The notes under the pieces: model-generated
What the model saw: the letters and a program-made list of their open reading frames with translations, nothing else
Told to the model about the DNA's origin: nothing
Database searches by the model: none
Shown: positions 27,510-37,642 of the stretch, in pieces
Position numbering within the stretch: the stretch's first letter is position 1
Layout: every line of letters starts with the position of its first letter
Program-made: the position numbers and the translations under genes
Assembly (NCBI RefSeq): GCF_038592905.1
Contig: NZ_CP151943.1
Location: 964,001 to 1,028,000 of the forward strand
Reading direction: 5' to 3'
DNA length: 64,000 nucleotides
Source: Neobacillus sp. FSL H8-0543
GTDB lineage: Bacteria > Bacillota > Bacilli > Bacillales > Cytobacillaceae

Positions 27510-27707
27510 ATGAAGAGGAGGAAGTTCATCGCCAAATACTCCTATCAGCCTTGGTTTAGAACTTGCCGAAGAGTTTGTGCGCAATTGATTGTTCCATTTA
27601 CGCTGTTTCAATTGATTCGGACACTTTTGATCCCTACTGTCTTTGATGTTCTTTTATTAACGGTGTTTATCGCGATAGCAGTTTCGCTTTATTTTGAAGT
27701 AGTTTAA
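27510..27707 (+). CDS. Small membrane protein, unknown
   Basis: From the ATG at 27510 (GAGAGGGA about 11 bases upstream) the product has 65 residues; a GTG at 27465 in frame has no site. The N-terminus is strongly basic and aromatic (MKRRKFIAKYSYQPWFRTCRR), followed by two close hydrophobic segments (about residues 24-38 and 42-60) ending VSLYFEVV. It is the only plus-strand gene here, between the O-antigen-ligase-like gene and ysxE. A terminator hairpin follows at once, which supports its reality. Function unknown. Confidence 0.6.
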   Translation: MKRRKFIAKYSYQPWFRTCRRVCAQLIVPFTLFQLIRTLLIPTVFDVLLLTVFIAIAVSLYFEVV

Positions 27708-27752
27708 AGGAGCCCACTTAGCATTAATCTTGCTGCTGGGCTCCTTCTTTTG
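27706..27752 (+). terminator. Terminator of the small membrane gene, inside the ysxE 3' end
   Basis: AAGGAGCCCA (27707-27716) pairs with TGGGCTCCTT (27737-27746), followed by CTTTTG. The right arm lies inside the last codons of ysxE, so the two convergent genes share this DNA. On the minus strand, AAAC-type bases follow, so it is mainly a plus-strand terminator. Confidence 0.6.
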
Positions 27753-28764
27753 CCTGCTGTTCCTGTTGATCTAGTTTCGTCATTTCCATTACAACATACT
27801 CAGAATTTTTTAATTGCCAGTAACTGCGCTGCAGCTGTCGGATAAACTTTAATTCATTCTTTGGATGCGGCTTTTTATTAAAGCGTTCTGCTACTTGGAT
27901 AATTGGTATTGGATAAGCTAAATAGCTATAAAACAAGAACTTTTCATCTGCCTTGAAAGGAAAGAATTTAAAATAATGATAAATCCACTCCACTACCTCA
28001 TCATTCCGCTTTGGCTGGGTATTTAAGGCACGGGATAGGTAGGGCAATAGATCATGAAAGGGCGCACCATAGTGGGCATCCTCAAAATTTATGAAATAAC
28101 CGTAGCCTTTGTCATCATAGAGGAAATGCTCAGAGGATAGCTTCCCATGGGTGATGACCATCCGCGCTTTTTCATTGTCCTTTGTTTTTTCATACCAATC
28201 TTCAAATCTTGCTTTCGAATAACCAAGCGCCTGACTTATTTCGTTATAGTACAAGCAATAGCAAAGTTCAAAGGGCGACATATAGGTCTTTTGTTCACAT
28301 TGGTCAATATAGCCATCAAGAAATTCCTGATGCTTTTCAAACTGCTGAATTGTTTTTTCATAATGCTCTGCGCGTTCTTCTTTATTTACTTTGATTTCTT
28401 TCGCAGAAAGCGTGTGAAGTCTTGCCAATTCACGAAAGAGCTGCTTATTCTTTTGCTGCCGGTCTTCCTTTACTTCATTTTCCATCCACGGCATGAGGTA
28501 ATAAAGTGCTTTATCATGAAGGACGGCATACCTTCCATCCATCGTGGGGAAGATTGGTACAATCCGGTTAAAGCCTTTTTGATATAGTTGATGCACATGG
28601 CGGATAAAATCAGTTCCGTTCGCTGGGTTGATTTTTTTTAAGGCAAATGTCCCTTTATTTGAATAGATTTTTTGGATGCTGCCCTGTTGTTCTGCGAAAT
28701 ACGGCTTTACTTGATAATTATTTAAAATTGGAGCAAGTGCTTCCAGCCGATTTGAGTCATTCAT
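27724..28764 (-). CDS. ysxE: YsxE, spore coat-associated CotS-like kinase-fold protein
   Basis: The ATG at 28764 with GTGAG gives 346 residues; an in-frame TTG at 28773 abuts that site. The protein has the aminoglycoside phosphotransferase fold of the CotS family: a glycine-poor N-lobe (IQKIYSNKGTFALKKINP), VITHGKLSSEHFLYDD in place of the Brenner HGD-type loop (His-Gly-Lys, about residue 210) and YGYFINFEDAHYGAPFHDL for the second acidic site. Family members sit in the spore coat and their kinase activity is uncertain. It follows spoVID, as in B. subtilis. The replaced catalytic Asp in HGK suggests reduced or absent phosphotransfer. Confidence 0.88.
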   Translation of the reverse strand: MNDSNRLEALAPILNNYQVKPYFAEQQGSIQKIYSNKGTFALKKINPANGTDFIRHVHQLYQKGFNRIVPIFPTMDGRYAVLHDKALYYLMPWMENEVKEDRQQKNKQLFRELARLHTLSAKEIKVNKEERAEHYEKTIQQFEKHQEFLDGYIDQCEQKTYMSPFELCYCLYYNEISQALGYSKARFEDWYEKTKDNEKARMVITHGKLSSEHFLYDDKGYGYFINFEDAHYGAPFHDLLPYLSRALNTQPKRNDEVVEWIYHYFKFFPFKADEKFLFYSYLAYPIPIIQVAERFNKKPHPKNELKFIRQLQRSYWQLKNSEYVVMEMTKLDQQEQQAKEGAQQQD

Positions 28765-28821
28765 GACACTCAACTCACTTTCAAAAATAAGACGAAATGG
28801 GACAATGCGCTTAAAAAGATG

Positions 28822-28847
28822 CTGAGCAGGTAATTATACCCGCTCAG
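28822..28847 (-). terminator. Terminator of spoVID
   Basis: On the minus strand CTGAGCGGGTA pairs with TACCTGCTCAG (one G-U pair) and is followed by CATCTTTTTAAG. It lies 19 bp after the spoVID stop, so ysxE probably has its own start of transcription or depends on readthrough. Confidence 0.7.
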
Positions 28848-28865
28848 ACCTGTCTTTAAGCTTAT

Positions 28866-29987
28866 TTATTTTTTCGCATAGGAGTATGGGACATATAATA
28901 CTTGCCCTTCATACACATCCTGACCCAATTCAAGATTATTTACCCTTAGCAGATTAGGGACAGAAACATCGTAACGATCGGCAAGGTTATCGAGTGTATC
29001 CCCTTTTTGGACAATACACATTTTTACTTTCGCTTGTTCAGTGCCTTCTTCCTTTCGGGCAAAGAACTCCGTCAGCGTCATCGTCTTCTTTTTTGAAGCT
29101 TTCTTTTTAAGCACATGTTTTGGAGTATGCTCTGGTGAGGAAGAACTTTCATCGTCCTTCAATGCAACCTCTTCCACTTTGATTGGAGATTCCTCTTCTG
29201 CAGGATGGAATTCAAGAACTTCTGCCTGTTCGACAATTACCTCCGCCGGCGGTTTATTTCCTTCACTGCGGGACTCTTGGAAGCTCCACGTAGGCTGGAG
29301 TTCTTCTTCCTTGGCTTCTGGTTCATTCTGTGGTTGATAATTTAAGGTCGGCAGATCCGGAACAGCTTCCTGTTTCTCCTCTTCCCGCTGTTTTTTTGCT
29401 TCTGCTGCAAACAAGAAGTGATTTTCCTCTTCGTCTTCAGGTTGGTAACGGTGAAGTACCTCGTATTGCAGTTCTTCATGTGCTGATTCCGTTTCAACCA
29501 CTTCCTCTACTTCTTCACGAAGAATATCCTCTTCTTCCGCCACTAGTTCGTTTTGAGCTGTGTCATATAGACCGCTAATTGTTAGTTCCGCAGACAACTT
29601 AAGACAACTGCGTTCTGCAAATGAATAATCGAATGAATCAACGATGACATCAATATCATAAATGCTTTGAATTCGATTATTTGGAATGGTGATATCAACC
29701 GGAAAACGATGTGAAAATTCACAGTTTCCTTCTTCTCGAACATCTACTCTTTCGACATACTTTTGGTTCGCTACGCTCTCATCCTCACTACCATTGTTTT
29801 CCTCGTTGCTTTTATATTCACCAGTCAATTCTAACGAACCACGTATGGTTACGTACTGATCGTTTTCCTGGATAGTAATGTCTGGGTCTAAAGAAATGGA
29901 CAAAAGCTCATCGACTTCCTGTCCTTTTCTAAACCACAAAGATTCCTCCAAGGAAAATCTTAGGCACGATTGATTCTCCTGAGACAA
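28866..29987 (-). CDS. spoVID: SpoVID, spore coat encasement protein (LysM)
   Basis: The start is TTG at 29987, eight bases after AAGGAGG, giving 373 residues that begin M(L)SQENQSCLRFSLEESL, matching the start of B. subtilis SpoVID as I recall it. The N-terminal region (GQEVDELLSISLDPDI) is well conserved, the middle is a Glu-rich variable region (about residues 160-300), and a LysM domain ends the protein (MCIVQKGDTLDNLADRYDV, about residues 325-370). SpoVID binds SafA and SpoIVA and drives encasement of the forespore by the coat. It is made in the mother cell. It lies downstream of hemL as usual. Confidence 0.95.
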   Translation of the reverse strand: MSQENQSCLRFSLEESLWFRKGQEVDELLSISLDPDITIQENDQYVTIRGSLELTGEYKSNEENNGSEDESVANQKYVERVDVREEGNCEFSHRFPVDITIPNNRIQSIYDIDVIVDSFDYSFAERSCLKLSAELTISGLYDTAQNELVAEEEDILREEVEEVVETESAHEELQYEVLHRYQPEDEEENHFLFAAEAKKQREEEKQEAVPDLPTLNYQPQNEPEAKEEELQPTWSFQESRSEGNKPPAEVIVEQAEVLEFHPAEEESPIKVEEVALKDDESSSSPEHTPKHVLKKKASKKKTMTLTEFFARKEEGTEQAKVKMCIVQKGDTLDNLADRYDVSVPNLLRVNNLELGQDVYEGQVLYVPYSYAKK

Positions 29988-30164
29988 AGCGACTCCTCCT
30001 TTCGTTTCCCATTTACGCAAATCACTATGTCACTTACAATTTATGAAGGTATGATTTTATTTATGATAAAAAACCCGCCTATCGGCAAAAAAAATCGTTT
30101 TGATTGGAAATGATTTGGTGCTTTTGATGGGGGTAGGTTGAGGTTACTTGAGGTCGGACGTCTG

Positions 30165-30256
30165 ATTCCGTGCGTTTTGAGGTTTATTCCGCGAGAAGTT
30201 GGGCTGATTCCGCGGACTTCCTTTAGCATTCCGCGGAAATTGGCAGACATTCCGCG
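30165..30256. repeat. Intergenic array D, 21-bp period
   Basis: The word ATTCCGCG (first copy ATTCCGTG) recurs at exactly 21-bp steps, at 30165, 30186, 30207, 30228 and 30249, with variable bases between. The gap of 350 bp between hemL and spoVID (29988-30337) otherwise holds only the hemL terminator. An ORF on the minus strand (30041-30313) translates the array as heptads with RGI/RGM/RGL; it has no usual start context and I treat it as spurious. Sequence from 30090 to 30164 looks like weaker relatives (GAGG-type words). Confidence 0.8.
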
Positions 30257-30293
30257 CAACATCGTTTTTCGGTAATTTAACCATCCGTTTTTC

Positions 30294-30327
30294 CAAAAAA
30301 AGACACCTACCAAAGAGGTAAGTGCCT
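30294..30327 (-). terminator. Terminator of the hem operon (after hemL)
   Basis: On the minus strand AGGCACTTACC pairs with GGTAGGTGTCT (with G-U pairs) and is followed by seven T residues. It lies 11 bp after the hemL stop. Confidence 0.8.
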
Positions 30328-30337
30328 AATAATTAAA

Positions 30338-31624
30338 TTATTTAAGTTTTGAAAACGCAATTTCCACTGCTTGAATAGTTTTTTCAATATCTTCATCGGT
30401 ATGTTCTGTTGATAGGAACAAGCCTTCGAATTGTGATGGTGGCAAGAACACACCTTGATTAGCCATTTCACGATAATAGGCTGCAAAGAACTTTAAATTT
30501 GATTTCTTTGCGGTTTCATAATCAATAACCTCTTCATTTGTAAAGAAGAAACCGATCATTGAACCTGCACGGTTAAAGGTACAAGGAATATCATATTTTT
30601 CAGCTGCAGCTTTAATTCCTTTTTCAAGCAGATCGCCCTTACGAATAAATTCATCGTAGCTTTCCGGAGTTAACTGAATTAAAGTTTCATAGCCAGCAGT
30701 CATTGCAAGCGGGTTACCTGAAAGCGTTCCTGCCTGATAAATAGGTCCAGCCGGCGCAATTTTTTCCATAATTTCAGCTTTACCGCCGTATGCTCCAACA
30801 GGAAGACCGCCACCTATTACTTTACCGAGACAAGTAATATCCGGAGTTACATTAAAGAATCCTTGTGCACAGTTATAGCCTACACGGAAACCTGTCATTA
30901 CTTCATCAAAAATAAGCAATGTGCCGTTATCAGTAGTTATTTCACGAAGACCTTCAAGGAATCCTGGAAGTGGCGGTACAAGCCCCATATTTCCGGCAAC
31001 CGGTTCAACGATAATACATGCAATGTCCTCGCCGAATTGTTCGAACGCAAACCGAACCGCTTCTAAATCATTGTAAGGTACCGTTATTGTGTTTTTAGCA
31101 ACGCCTTCAGGTACACCTGGGCTGTCAGGCAAACCGAGTGTAGCGACCCCAGAACCGGCCTTAATCAGCAACGAATCCCCATGACCATGGTAGCAGCCTT
31201 CAAATTTCAAAATCTTGCTGCGACCTGTGTAGCCGCGTGCAAGACGCAGCGCACTCATCGTTGCTTCTGTTCCGGAAGATACCATCCGTACGATCTCAAT
31301 CGAAGGTACACGTTCAATGACAAGCTTTGCCAGTTCATTTTCCATCAATGTTGGTGCTCCAAAGCTTGTACCAAGCTCAGCAACCTTTTTAATTCCCTCA
31401 ACCACACGGTCGTTTGTGTGGCCTAGGATTAGCGGTCCCCATGAGAGGACGTAATCAATATATTCATTGCCGTCGATATCATATATTTTAGAGCCTTTTC
31501 CTTTTTCCATGAAAATCGGATCCATATCGACCGATTTAAAGGCACGAACGGGGCTGTTCACACCGCCTGGCAAAAGGGTTTGGGCTTCTTTAAAAGCTTC
31601 AATTGATTTTGTATAAGAGCGCAT
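30338..31624 (-). CDS. hemL: HemL, glutamate-1-semialdehyde 2,1-aminomutase
   Basis: The ATG at 31624, after AGAGGGA, gives 428 residues; the frame upstream to 31675 overlaps hemB and is not needed. Motifs: [13 protein letters not shown] near the start, GWG-type [24 protein letters not shown], and the pyridoxal lysine in [17 protein letters not shown] (about residue 267). It converts glutamate-1-semialdehyde to 5-aminolevulinate. It is last in the operon hemA-hemX-hemC-hemD-hemB-hemL. A spare paralogue (gsaB) exists in some Bacillus, but the operon context decides hemL. Confidence 0.97.
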   Translation of the reverse strand: MRSYTKSIEAFKEAQTLLPGGVNSPVRAFKSVDMDPIFMEKGKGSKIYDIDGNEYIDYVLSWGPLILGHTNDRVVEGIKKVAELGTSFGAPTLMENELAKLVIERVPSIEIVRMVSSGTEATMSALRLARGYTGRSKILKFEGCYHGHGDSLLIKAGSGVATLGLPDSPGVPEGVAKNTITVPYNDLEAVRFAFEQFGEDIACIIVEPVAGNMGLVPPLPGFLEGLREITTDNGTLLIFDEVMTGFRVGYNCAQGFFNVTPDITCLGKVIGGGLPVGAYGGKAEIMEKIAPAGPIYQAGTLSGNPLAMTAGYETLIQLTPESYDEFIRKGDLLEKGIKAAAEKYDIPCTFNRAGSMIGFFFTNEEVIDYETAKKSNLKFFAAYYREMANQGVFLPPSQFEGLFLSTEHTDEDIEKTIQAVEIAFSKLK

Positions 31625-31647
31625 CTTTAGTCCCTCTTTTCGAGTAA

Positions 31648-32628
31648 TTATTGTTCTTCTTTTAACCAGCGACATGCATCTTTTGCAGCATACGTAATGA
31701 TAAGGTCAGCACCGGCACGCTTCATTCCCAGTAACATTTCAAGAACGGTTGATTTTTCATCAATCCAGCCGTTTGCTGAAGCAGCCTTAACCATTGCATA
31801 TTCACCGCTTACGTTATAGATAACGATTGGAAGATTGAAGGTATTTTTCATATCACGAACAATATCCAGGTATGGCAAACCAGGCTTGACGATTAAGAAG
31901 TCTGCACCTTCAGCCACGTCGGATTCTGCTTCTCTGAATGCTTCCATCCTGTTTGCAGGGTCCATTTGATAGGTTTTACGATCGCCAAACTGCGGAGCTC
32001 CTTCTGCAGCCTCACGGAAAGGTCCGTAAAATGCTGAAGCATATTTAACCGCATAAGACATAATCGGAATTTCCTTAAAACCAGCCTCATCTAAGCCAGC
32101 ACGAATTGCTGCTACAAAGCCATCCATCATATTTGAAGGAGCAATAATATCCGCACCTGCTTTTGCTTGAGCAATGGCTGTTTTTACAAGCAATTCAAGG
32201 GATTCATCGTTAAGAACTTTTTCCCCCTCAACCACGCCGCAGTGACCATGGCTTGTATATTCACATAAGCAAGTATCTGCGACAACAATCATTTCTGGGA
32301 ATTTTTCTTTTATAAAACGGGTTGCCACCTGAATGATACCATGGTCATGGAATGCTTGCTCGCCACATGCATCCTTTGTTTTAGGAATCCCAAATAATAG
32401 GACGGACTTAATTCCATGTGCGACGATTTCTTCCATCTCCGCTTCAAGGTTGTCCATAGAAACCTGGAACACTCCCGGCATGGACGATACCTCATTACGA
32501 ATGTTTTCTCCTTCATAAATAAAGAGCGGATAGATGAAGTCTTCCGGTCTTAAGTGATTCTCTCTTACTAGTGAGCGCATGTTCGCACTTGAGCGTAAGC
32601 GGCGATGACGTGAAAATTGAATTTCCAT
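31648..32628 (-). CDS. hemB: HemB, delta-aminolevulinic acid dehydratase
   Basis: The 326-residue product condenses two 5-aminolevulinate molecules to porphobilinogen. The two Schiff-base lysines are in [16 protein letters not shown] (about residue 197) and [15 protein letters not shown] (about residue 250). The cysteine cluster [14 protein letters not shown] (about residues 119-132) marks the zinc-dependent type. The ATG at 32628 follows GGGGG. It lies 23 bp upstream of hemL and 40 bp after hemD. Confidence 0.97.
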   Translation of the reverse strand: MEIQFSRHRRLRSSANMRSLVRENHLRPEDFIYPLFIYEGENIRNEVSSMPGVFQVSMDNLEAEMEEIVAHGIKSVLLFGIPKTKDACGEQAFHDHGIIQVATRFIKEKFPEMIVVADTCLCEYTSHGHCGVVEGEKVLNDESLELLVKTAIAQAKAGADIIAPSNMMDGFVAAIRAGLDEAGFKEIPIMSYAVKYASAFYGPFREAAEGAPQFGDRKTYQMDPANRMEAFREAESDVAEGADFLIVKPGLPYLDIVRDMKNTFNLPIVIYNVSGEYAMVKAASANGWIDEKSTVLEMLLGMKRAGADLIITYAAKDACRWLKEEQ

Positions 32629-32668
32629 TAATATTAACCCCCAAAATCATTTTTTCAGTATAAAAATA

Positions 32669-33442
32669 TCATTTTTCTAAGTATTCAATGGTGCTTTTAA
32701 TCATTTCTTTTACAGTATATTCCTCTGGGGAAGCATGCACCGGCAATCCATAAAACCGTAATCTTTTCTCTGAAACAGGACCAATACAGGAAATGGTGCA
32801 ATGATCCAGATGACTCTGCAGGTTAAATTCAGTCACTATCGTCATAAAATGATCAACGGTTGACGGACTGGTAAACATGAGAATATCAAGTTCATCTGCT
32901 ACAAGCATCGTGGCTAACTTCACTTTACTCTCTTCTGGCATATAAGTTTCGTAAATAACCATTTCATCGACTTCCGCACCCTTTTTAATAAGTGCACTTG
33001 AGATATATTCCCTTGCGAGATTTCCTTTAGGGATTAACACCCTTGATCCGCTAGCGACATTTGGCAGAAATTCATCGACAAATACTTCTGCCACATAGGC
33101 CGATGGCACAAATTCAGATTTAAAACCTCTTTCCAGCAGTACTTCTTCGGTTTTTTTACCAATCACCGCAATTCTTGGGAAAGAGTCGATTTCCTCGATA
33201 TTCATAAAAGAAAAAAAGGTTTCTACCGTGACATTACTAGTAAAAATAATCCAGTCATATGTATCAAGTCGCTTCAATGCTACTTGAACCCGTTGATTTG
33301 TTTCAATTGGCCGAAAAGCAATAAGAGGGATTTCAATTGGAATCCCTCCATACTTTCCGACAAGTTGTGAAAAGGATCTTGCTTGCCCTACTCCTCTTGG
33401 AATAAGGACTTTTTTGTTATTCAAGGCGCATGGTTTTAGCAT
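32669..33442 (-). CDS. hemD: HemD, uroporphyrinogen-III synthase
   Basis: The 257-residue product has the two-lobed HemD pattern: [48 protein letters not shown] (about residue 190) and [17 protein letters not shown]. It closes hydroxymethylbilane with inversion of ring D. The family is poorly conserved, but the operon position between hemC and hemB fixes the call. Its start overlaps the hemC stop by seven bases. Confidence 0.95.
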   Translation of the reverse strand: MLKPCALNNKKVLIPRGVGQARSFSQLVGKYGGIPIEIPLIAFRPIETNQRVQVALKRLDTYDWIIFTSNVTVETFFSFMNIEEIDSFPRIAVIGKKTEEVLLERGFKSEFVPSAYVAEVFVDEFLPNVASGSRVLIPKGNLAREYISSALIKKGAEVDEMVIYETYMPEESKVKLATMLVADELDILMFTSPSTVDHFMTIVTEFNLQSHLDHCTISCIGPVSEKRLRFYGLPVHASPEEYTVKEMIKSTIEYLEK

Positions 33443-34377
33443 TGACCCTCGAGCTCCCGTTTAACCTGATCGATAAGGTCTTTGGCTCCTCTTTCAATTA
33501 ATCGGTCAGCAGCTTGAATACCAAGCTCTTCAGGGTTTTGCCCTCTTAGTACTTCTTTATAAACTTCTTTGCCCTCTGGTCTAGCCACTAAGACAGTCAG
33601 TTCGATTTCGTCGTTGTTTTCAGCTACTTCTGCGAATCCAGCAATCGGCACTTGACAGCCGCCTTCCATTTTTTGAAGGAAGGCACGCTCTGCACGAACG
33701 GCTCTTTCTGTTTTTTTGCATGTGAATTTTTCAAATAACTCTAGAAGCTCTTTATCATCTTCACGGCATTCAATTGATAATGCACCTTGCCCAACTGCCG
33801 GTACACACATTTCTGTATCTAATAATTCTGTTACAGTATCTTTTGCCCAGCCAAGACGTGTTAGTCCAGATGCTGCGAGGATAATTGCATCGTATTCTTC
33901 ATCTTTTAATTTCTCTAATCTTGTATCAACATTCCCGCGAATCCACTTAATCTCTAAGTCAGGACGTTCTGCTAACAGCTGCGCACTGCGGCGAAGACTG
34001 CTCGTGCCAATAATTGCACCCTTTTTCAAATCTTTTAACTTGATATGACCATTAGAGATAAGGGCATCACGCGGGTCTTCACGGAAAGGAATACAGCCTA
34101 TCGTTAAGCCTTCCGGAAGTACAGCAGGCATGTCTTTCATACTATGAACGGCCATATCAATCTCTTTATCAAGCATTGCTTGTTCGATTTCCTTTACAAA
34201 CAACCCTTTACCGCCGACTTTAGAAAGGGTTACATCTAAAATTTTGTCCCCTTTTGTAACGATTTCTTTTACTTCAAATTCAAAAGATGGATTAAGCTTC
34301 TTAAGCTGGTCGATTACCCAATTTGTTTGAGTTAAAGCTAGCTTGCTTCGTCTTGAACCTACGATAATTTTTCTCAT
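33436..34377 (-). CDS. hemC: HemC, porphobilinogen deaminase
   Basis: The 313-residue product starts [20 protein letters not shown] and has the family motifs [23 protein letters not shown] and the dipyrromethane cofactor cysteine in [14 protein letters not shown] (about residue 242). It polymerises four porphobilinogens to hydroxymethylbilane. An AGGAGG site precedes the ATG. Length is normal. Confidence 0.97.
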   Translation of the reverse strand: MRKIIVGSRRSKLALTQTNWVIDQLKKLNPSFEFEVKEIVTKGDKILDVTLSKVGGKGLFVKEIEQAMLDKEIDMAVHSMKDMPAVLPEGLTIGCIPFREDPRDALISNGHIKLKDLKKGAIIGTSSLRRSAQLLAERPDLEIKWIRGNVDTRLEKLKDEEYDAIILAASGLTRLGWAKDTVTELLDTEMCVPAVGQGALSIECREDDKELLELFEKFTCKKTERAVRAERAFLQKMEGGCQVPIAGFAEVAENNDEIELTVLVARPEGKEVYKEVLRGQNPEELGIQAADRLIERGAKDLIDQVKRELEGQC

Positions 34378-34392
34378 GATTGCCTCCTAATT

Positions 34393-35220
34393 TTACCAAA
34401 AATGAAATGATGATAATTGACCAAAGAAGAAAAAATTAATTAACACGAAAAGAAAGGATGCCGTATTCCAAAGGGCTAATTGTCTGCCAACTAAGTTTTT
34501 TGCTATTCTTAAATACAAAAATATACTATATGCCGCAAGCAGAATAAACGAACCAATGATTTTCATATCGTACCAGGGCATACCCGGAACTTTTAAAAAG
34601 GCCCATTGGAGACCAAGGATTAAACTTAACATCAGCATTGGTACACCAATCACGACTAATATATAGGAAGTACGTTCCAGCTTGCTTAAATCTGCGAGTC
34701 TTAAAAGTCTGGTACCCCATTTTTTTCTTTTCAATAAATCATATTGAATCAGGTAAAGCAGCGAAAAAACAAAAGATAACGAGAAAGCCCCGTAGGATAA
34801 AATCGCCATCGTAATATGTATGAGCAAAAGCTCTGACACTAGCTGCTTGCCGATTACATGGGAAGCATATTGAAAGGGGGCAAAGGTATGAATAACAATA
34901 ACGATAAACCCAAGGATATTCGTGAAAAAAACGATAAAATCCACCTTAAGCAGCCGGTTGATGCCCAGTGACAAAGTGACCAATACCCAAGCGTAAAAGT
35001 ATAACCCCTCAAAGATCGTTAATACCGGAAATTTCCCTGTTTTAATCATATAGTAAGATAGGAAAAAAGTTTGCAGCACCCATACAAACGCAAGTAACCA
35101 GAAGGCGATACGGTTTGCCTTCCGGTTATGGTGCAGAAAGTCGAAAAAATATAACAACACACTTAAGGCATATATAACTACTGTCAATTCGTGCAGCCGT
35201 GTCATATGGAAGTCTAACAT
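34393..35220 (-). CDS. hemX: HemX, membrane protein of the hem operon (CcsA-like)
   Basis: The 275-residue protein has eight predicted membrane helices and belongs to the cytochrome c assembly family fold seen in HemX (TRLHELTVVIYALSVLLYFFDFLHHN at the start; WAFLKVPGMPWYDMKIIGSFILL near the end). In B. subtilis it lowers the amount of HemA protein. It lies between hemA and hemC. A GAGGT site precedes the ATG at 35220. Confidence 0.93.
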   Translation of the reverse strand: MLDFHMTRLHELTVVIYALSVLLYFFDFLHHNRKANRIAFWLLAFVWVLQTFFLSYYMIKTGKFPVLTIFEGLYFYAWVLVTLSLGINRLLKVDFIVFFTNILGFIVIVIHTFAPFQYASHVIGKQLVSELLLIHITMAILSYGAFSLSFVFSLLYLIQYDLLKRKKWGTRLLRLADLSKLERTSYILVVIGVPMLMLSLILGLQWAFLKVPGMPWYDMKIIGSFILLAAYSIFLYLRIAKNLVGRQLALWNTASFLFVLINFFFFGQLSSFHFW

Positions 35221-35231
35221 TCTCAGTACCT

Positions 35232-36575
35232 CTATGACTGAAAGGAAGCCTGCGGGATTTGAACCATTTTTTTATTGGTTTCGGCTGCTTTCGTTTGTTG
35301 TTTCTCAACAAGCTCTTCAATATTAAATATATTAATAAATAACTCCAGAGCTTCGGCAGCATCTGGTCTTGCAGCCAATTCTTTTGCTTGTAGGATTGGG
35401 TCTTTCAGTAATTGATTGACGATACTCTTTGTATGCTTATTTAACACTTTAATATCTCGTTCAGATAGATGTGGAAGCTTGCGTTCAAGACTAACCATTG
35501 TCTCCGATTGAATACTATTTGCTTTATCTCTAAGTGCAGAGATTACAGGAACGACTCCTAGCAATCCAAGCCACTGTTTGAAATCAACAATTTCTTTTTC
35601 AATCATCAGCATAATCTTTTCAGCCGCTTTTTTGCGCTCTTGTAGATTCGCTTCTACAATACCCTCTAGGTCATCAATATCATATAAGAATACACTTTCA
35701 AGTTCAGCAATTTCTGGTTCTAAGTCACGAGGTACAGCAATATCGACCATAAATAATGGCTTTCCTCTGCGCTGTTTTTCTACTTTTTCCATCATCGCTT
35801 TTGTAATAACAAATCCATTTGTACTTGTTGAGCTAATCAAGATATCCGCATCTATTAGCGTCTTCTCAAGATCTGCTACGGTTCTAGCTTCACCGGAAAA
35901 ACGGCTGGCAATGACCCTTGCTTTCTCAAACGTACGATTGATTACGGTTACTTTCCTAACACCACTTCCGTGCAGGTTTTGGGCTGCAAGTTCACCCATT
36001 TTCCCTGCCCCAAAAATTAGTACATGCTTCTGATCCAGCGATCCGAATATTTTCTTAGCCAGTTCTACAGCAGCATAGCTGACAGAAACAGCATTGGCAC
36101 CAATATCCGTTTCAGCATGTCCACGTTTAGCAATCGTAATTGCCTGTTTGAACAAGTGGTTGAATATTGTACCAGTCGTTCCTTCTTCTTGGGCTAAAAT
36201 AAAGCTTGAACGAACCTGGCCCAGGATTTGTGTTTCCCCTAAAATCATTGAGTGAAGGCCACAGGAAACCTTGAACAAATGTTCAATAGCGCCATCCTCT
36301 TCATATATAAATAAGAAAGGAGAAAACTCTGCTTGTTCAATTCCGAACCATTCAGACAGAAATTCTTTAATATAGTACCGACCCGTATGCATTTGATCTA
36401 CTACAGCATAGATTTCCGTACGATTGCATGTCGATACAATAATATTCTCCAGGATGCTCTTTTTAGTGTTTAATTTTTTAATCGCATCCCCAAGATCGGA
36501 TTCATTAAATGTCAACCGCTCGCGGATTTCAACAGGGGCAGTCTTATAGTTTAAACCGATGACTACTATATGCAT
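35232..36575 (-). CDS. hemA: HemA, glutamyl-tRNA reductase
   Basis: The ATG at 36575 has GGGGG upstream and starts [21 protein letters not shown], as in B. subtilis HemA; the frame to 36593 adds six residues without support. The 447-residue product has the catalytic cysteine in [11 protein letters not shown] (about residue 50), the NADPH-binding [16 protein letters not shown] (about residues 186-201) and a C-terminal dimerisation helix region. It makes glutamate-1-semialdehyde from Glu-tRNA and is the first, regulated step of haem synthesis. It heads the operon. Confidence 0.97.
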   Translation of the reverse strand: MHIVVIGLNYKTAPVEIRERLTFNESDLGDAIKKLNTKKSILENIIVSTCNRTEIYAVVDQMHTGRYYIKEFLSEWFGIEQAEFSPFLFIYEEDGAIEHLFKVSCGLHSMILGETQILGQVRSSFILAQEEGTTGTIFNHLFKQAITIAKRGHAETDIGANAVSVSYAAVELAKKIFGSLDQKHVLIFGAGKMGELAAQNLHGSGVRKVTVINRTFEKARVIASRFSGEARTVADLEKTLIDADILISSTSTNGFVITKAMMEKVEKQRRGKPLFMVDIAVPRDLEPEIAELESVFLYDIDDLEGIVEANLQERKKAAEKIMLMIEKEIVDFKQWLGLLGVVPVISALRDKANSIQSETMVSLERKLPHLSERDIKVLNKHTKSIVNQLLKDPILQAKELAARPDAAEALELFINIFNIEELVEKQQTKAAETNKKMVQIPQASFQS

Positions 36576-36782
36576 TTTTTGTACACCCCCCATTAGTATT
36601 CATTATAGCTAGTATGATTATATCATGGACATTTTCATCTTTTGCCCTAAAATGTGAACAGAAAACGAAAGAATATGTTAATATATAGAGAAAAAAGTTC
36701 AGTACTCGACAATTACATTCCTATGTACATTATCAAAAAAATAGATTATATTCAAGTGAACCTTACTGGAAGTGGTGTTTGA

Positions 36783-37271
36783 ATGAAAAATCAGCGGATC
36801 TTTCCTGGAATTATTCTTATTGGATTTGGAGCCTATTTATTTCTGCAGCAGTTAGGAATTACACTTTTTGAACAATTCTATTCTTGGCCAACCTTACTCA
36901 TTATTCTTGGAGTTGCCTTTTTAGCACAAGGATACTCGGCACGAGAGTATGAAGCAATCCTCCCTGGTGTGATCTTGGCAGGCTTTGGCTTACATTTTCA
37001 TGTTGCGGGGCATCTGGATTTTTGGCCGAATAACACAGTCGGCATGCTTGCTTTTATTATATCCATTGGTTTCTTCCTTCGTTTTCAAAAAACAAACAAT
37101 GGCTTATTTCAAGCCTTTCTCTTTTTAGTTTTGGCATTATTGTTATTATTTTACGATAAGATTGTTGGATATTTTGGCTTATTGCAAAATGGTGTGAATC
37201 TTGCTTGGAAATTTTGGCCCGCAATTATTATTCTTGTTGGTATTTATTTTCTCTATAAGAAAAAGAAATAA
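36783..37271 (+). CDS. Membrane protein with LiaI/LiaF-type transmembrane repeats
   Basis: The 162-residue product has about six hydrophobic segments. Two similar halves, each with FPGIILIGFGAYLFLQ- and LPGVILAGFGLHFH-like helix pairs, recall the LiaI-LiaF-TM/DUF5668 membrane region. In other Bacillus proteins this region precedes a cell-envelope stress sensor domain, but here there is no C-terminal domain; it ends with a Lys-rich tail (YKKKK). It runs divergently from hemA with its own terminator. Function unknown. Confidence 0.72.
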   Translation: MKNQRIFPGIILIGFGAYLFLQQLGITLFEQFYSWPTLLIILGVAFLAQGYSAREYEAILPGVILAGFGLHFHVAGHLDFWPNNTVGMLAFIISIGFFLRFQKTNNGLFQAFLFLVLALLLLFYDKIVGYFGLLQNGVNLAWKFWPAIIILVGIYFLYKKKK

Positions 37272-37306
37272 ACGCCTGGCAACCTATGCCAGGCGTTTAT
37301 TTTGTT
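37270..37306 (+). terminator. Terminator of the membrane protein gene
   Basis: AACGCCTGGC pairs with GCCAGGCGTT and TATTTTGTTT follows. It abuts the stop codon at 37271. Confidence 0.85.
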
Positions 37307-37338
37307 TGCACAACCATTTTTCCTATTAAGAAAGCATA

Positions 37339-37598
37339 TTAAAGACATTTCGCTTGCTCCTTGAACACGTTTTGTCCTTAATAGCCCTTATTAAGGACAT
37401 TCCACTTGCCCCTTGAACATGTTTTGTCCTTAATAGCCCTTATTAAGGACATTTCACTTGCTCCTTGAACATGTTTTGTCCTTAATAGCCCTTATTAAGG
37501 ACATTTCACTTGCCCCTTGAACACGTTTTGACCTTATTAGACCTTATTAAGGACATTTCACTTGCTCCTTGAACACGTTTTGTCCTTAATAGACCTTA
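37339..37598. repeat. Intergenic tandem array B, five 52-bp units
   Basis: Units start at 37339, 37391, 37443, 37495 and 37547, exactly 52 bp apart. Each unit has arm TTAAGGACA (9), a 25-base centre, inverted arm TGTCCTTAA (9) and a nine-base spacer TAGCCCTTA or TAGACCTTA. Unit 1 has TTAAAGACA and unit 4 TGACCTTAT; the other copies keep perfect arms. It lies in the 371-bp gap between two convergent genes (membrane protein on plus, engB on minus). No coding content is seen. Confidence 0.93.
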
Positions 37599-37642
37599 TT
37601 GGATAAGATCAATTAGAAAACACTCAAGCTATTCGGCTTTTT

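Noticed and set aside
30041..30313. Minus-strand ORF with RGM/RGI heptads
   Set aside because: It translates the 21-bp array and the hemL terminator; no start context.
35578..36033. Plus-strand 151-codon ORF
   Set aside because: Antisense to hemA, with no ribosome binding site and no recognisable family.
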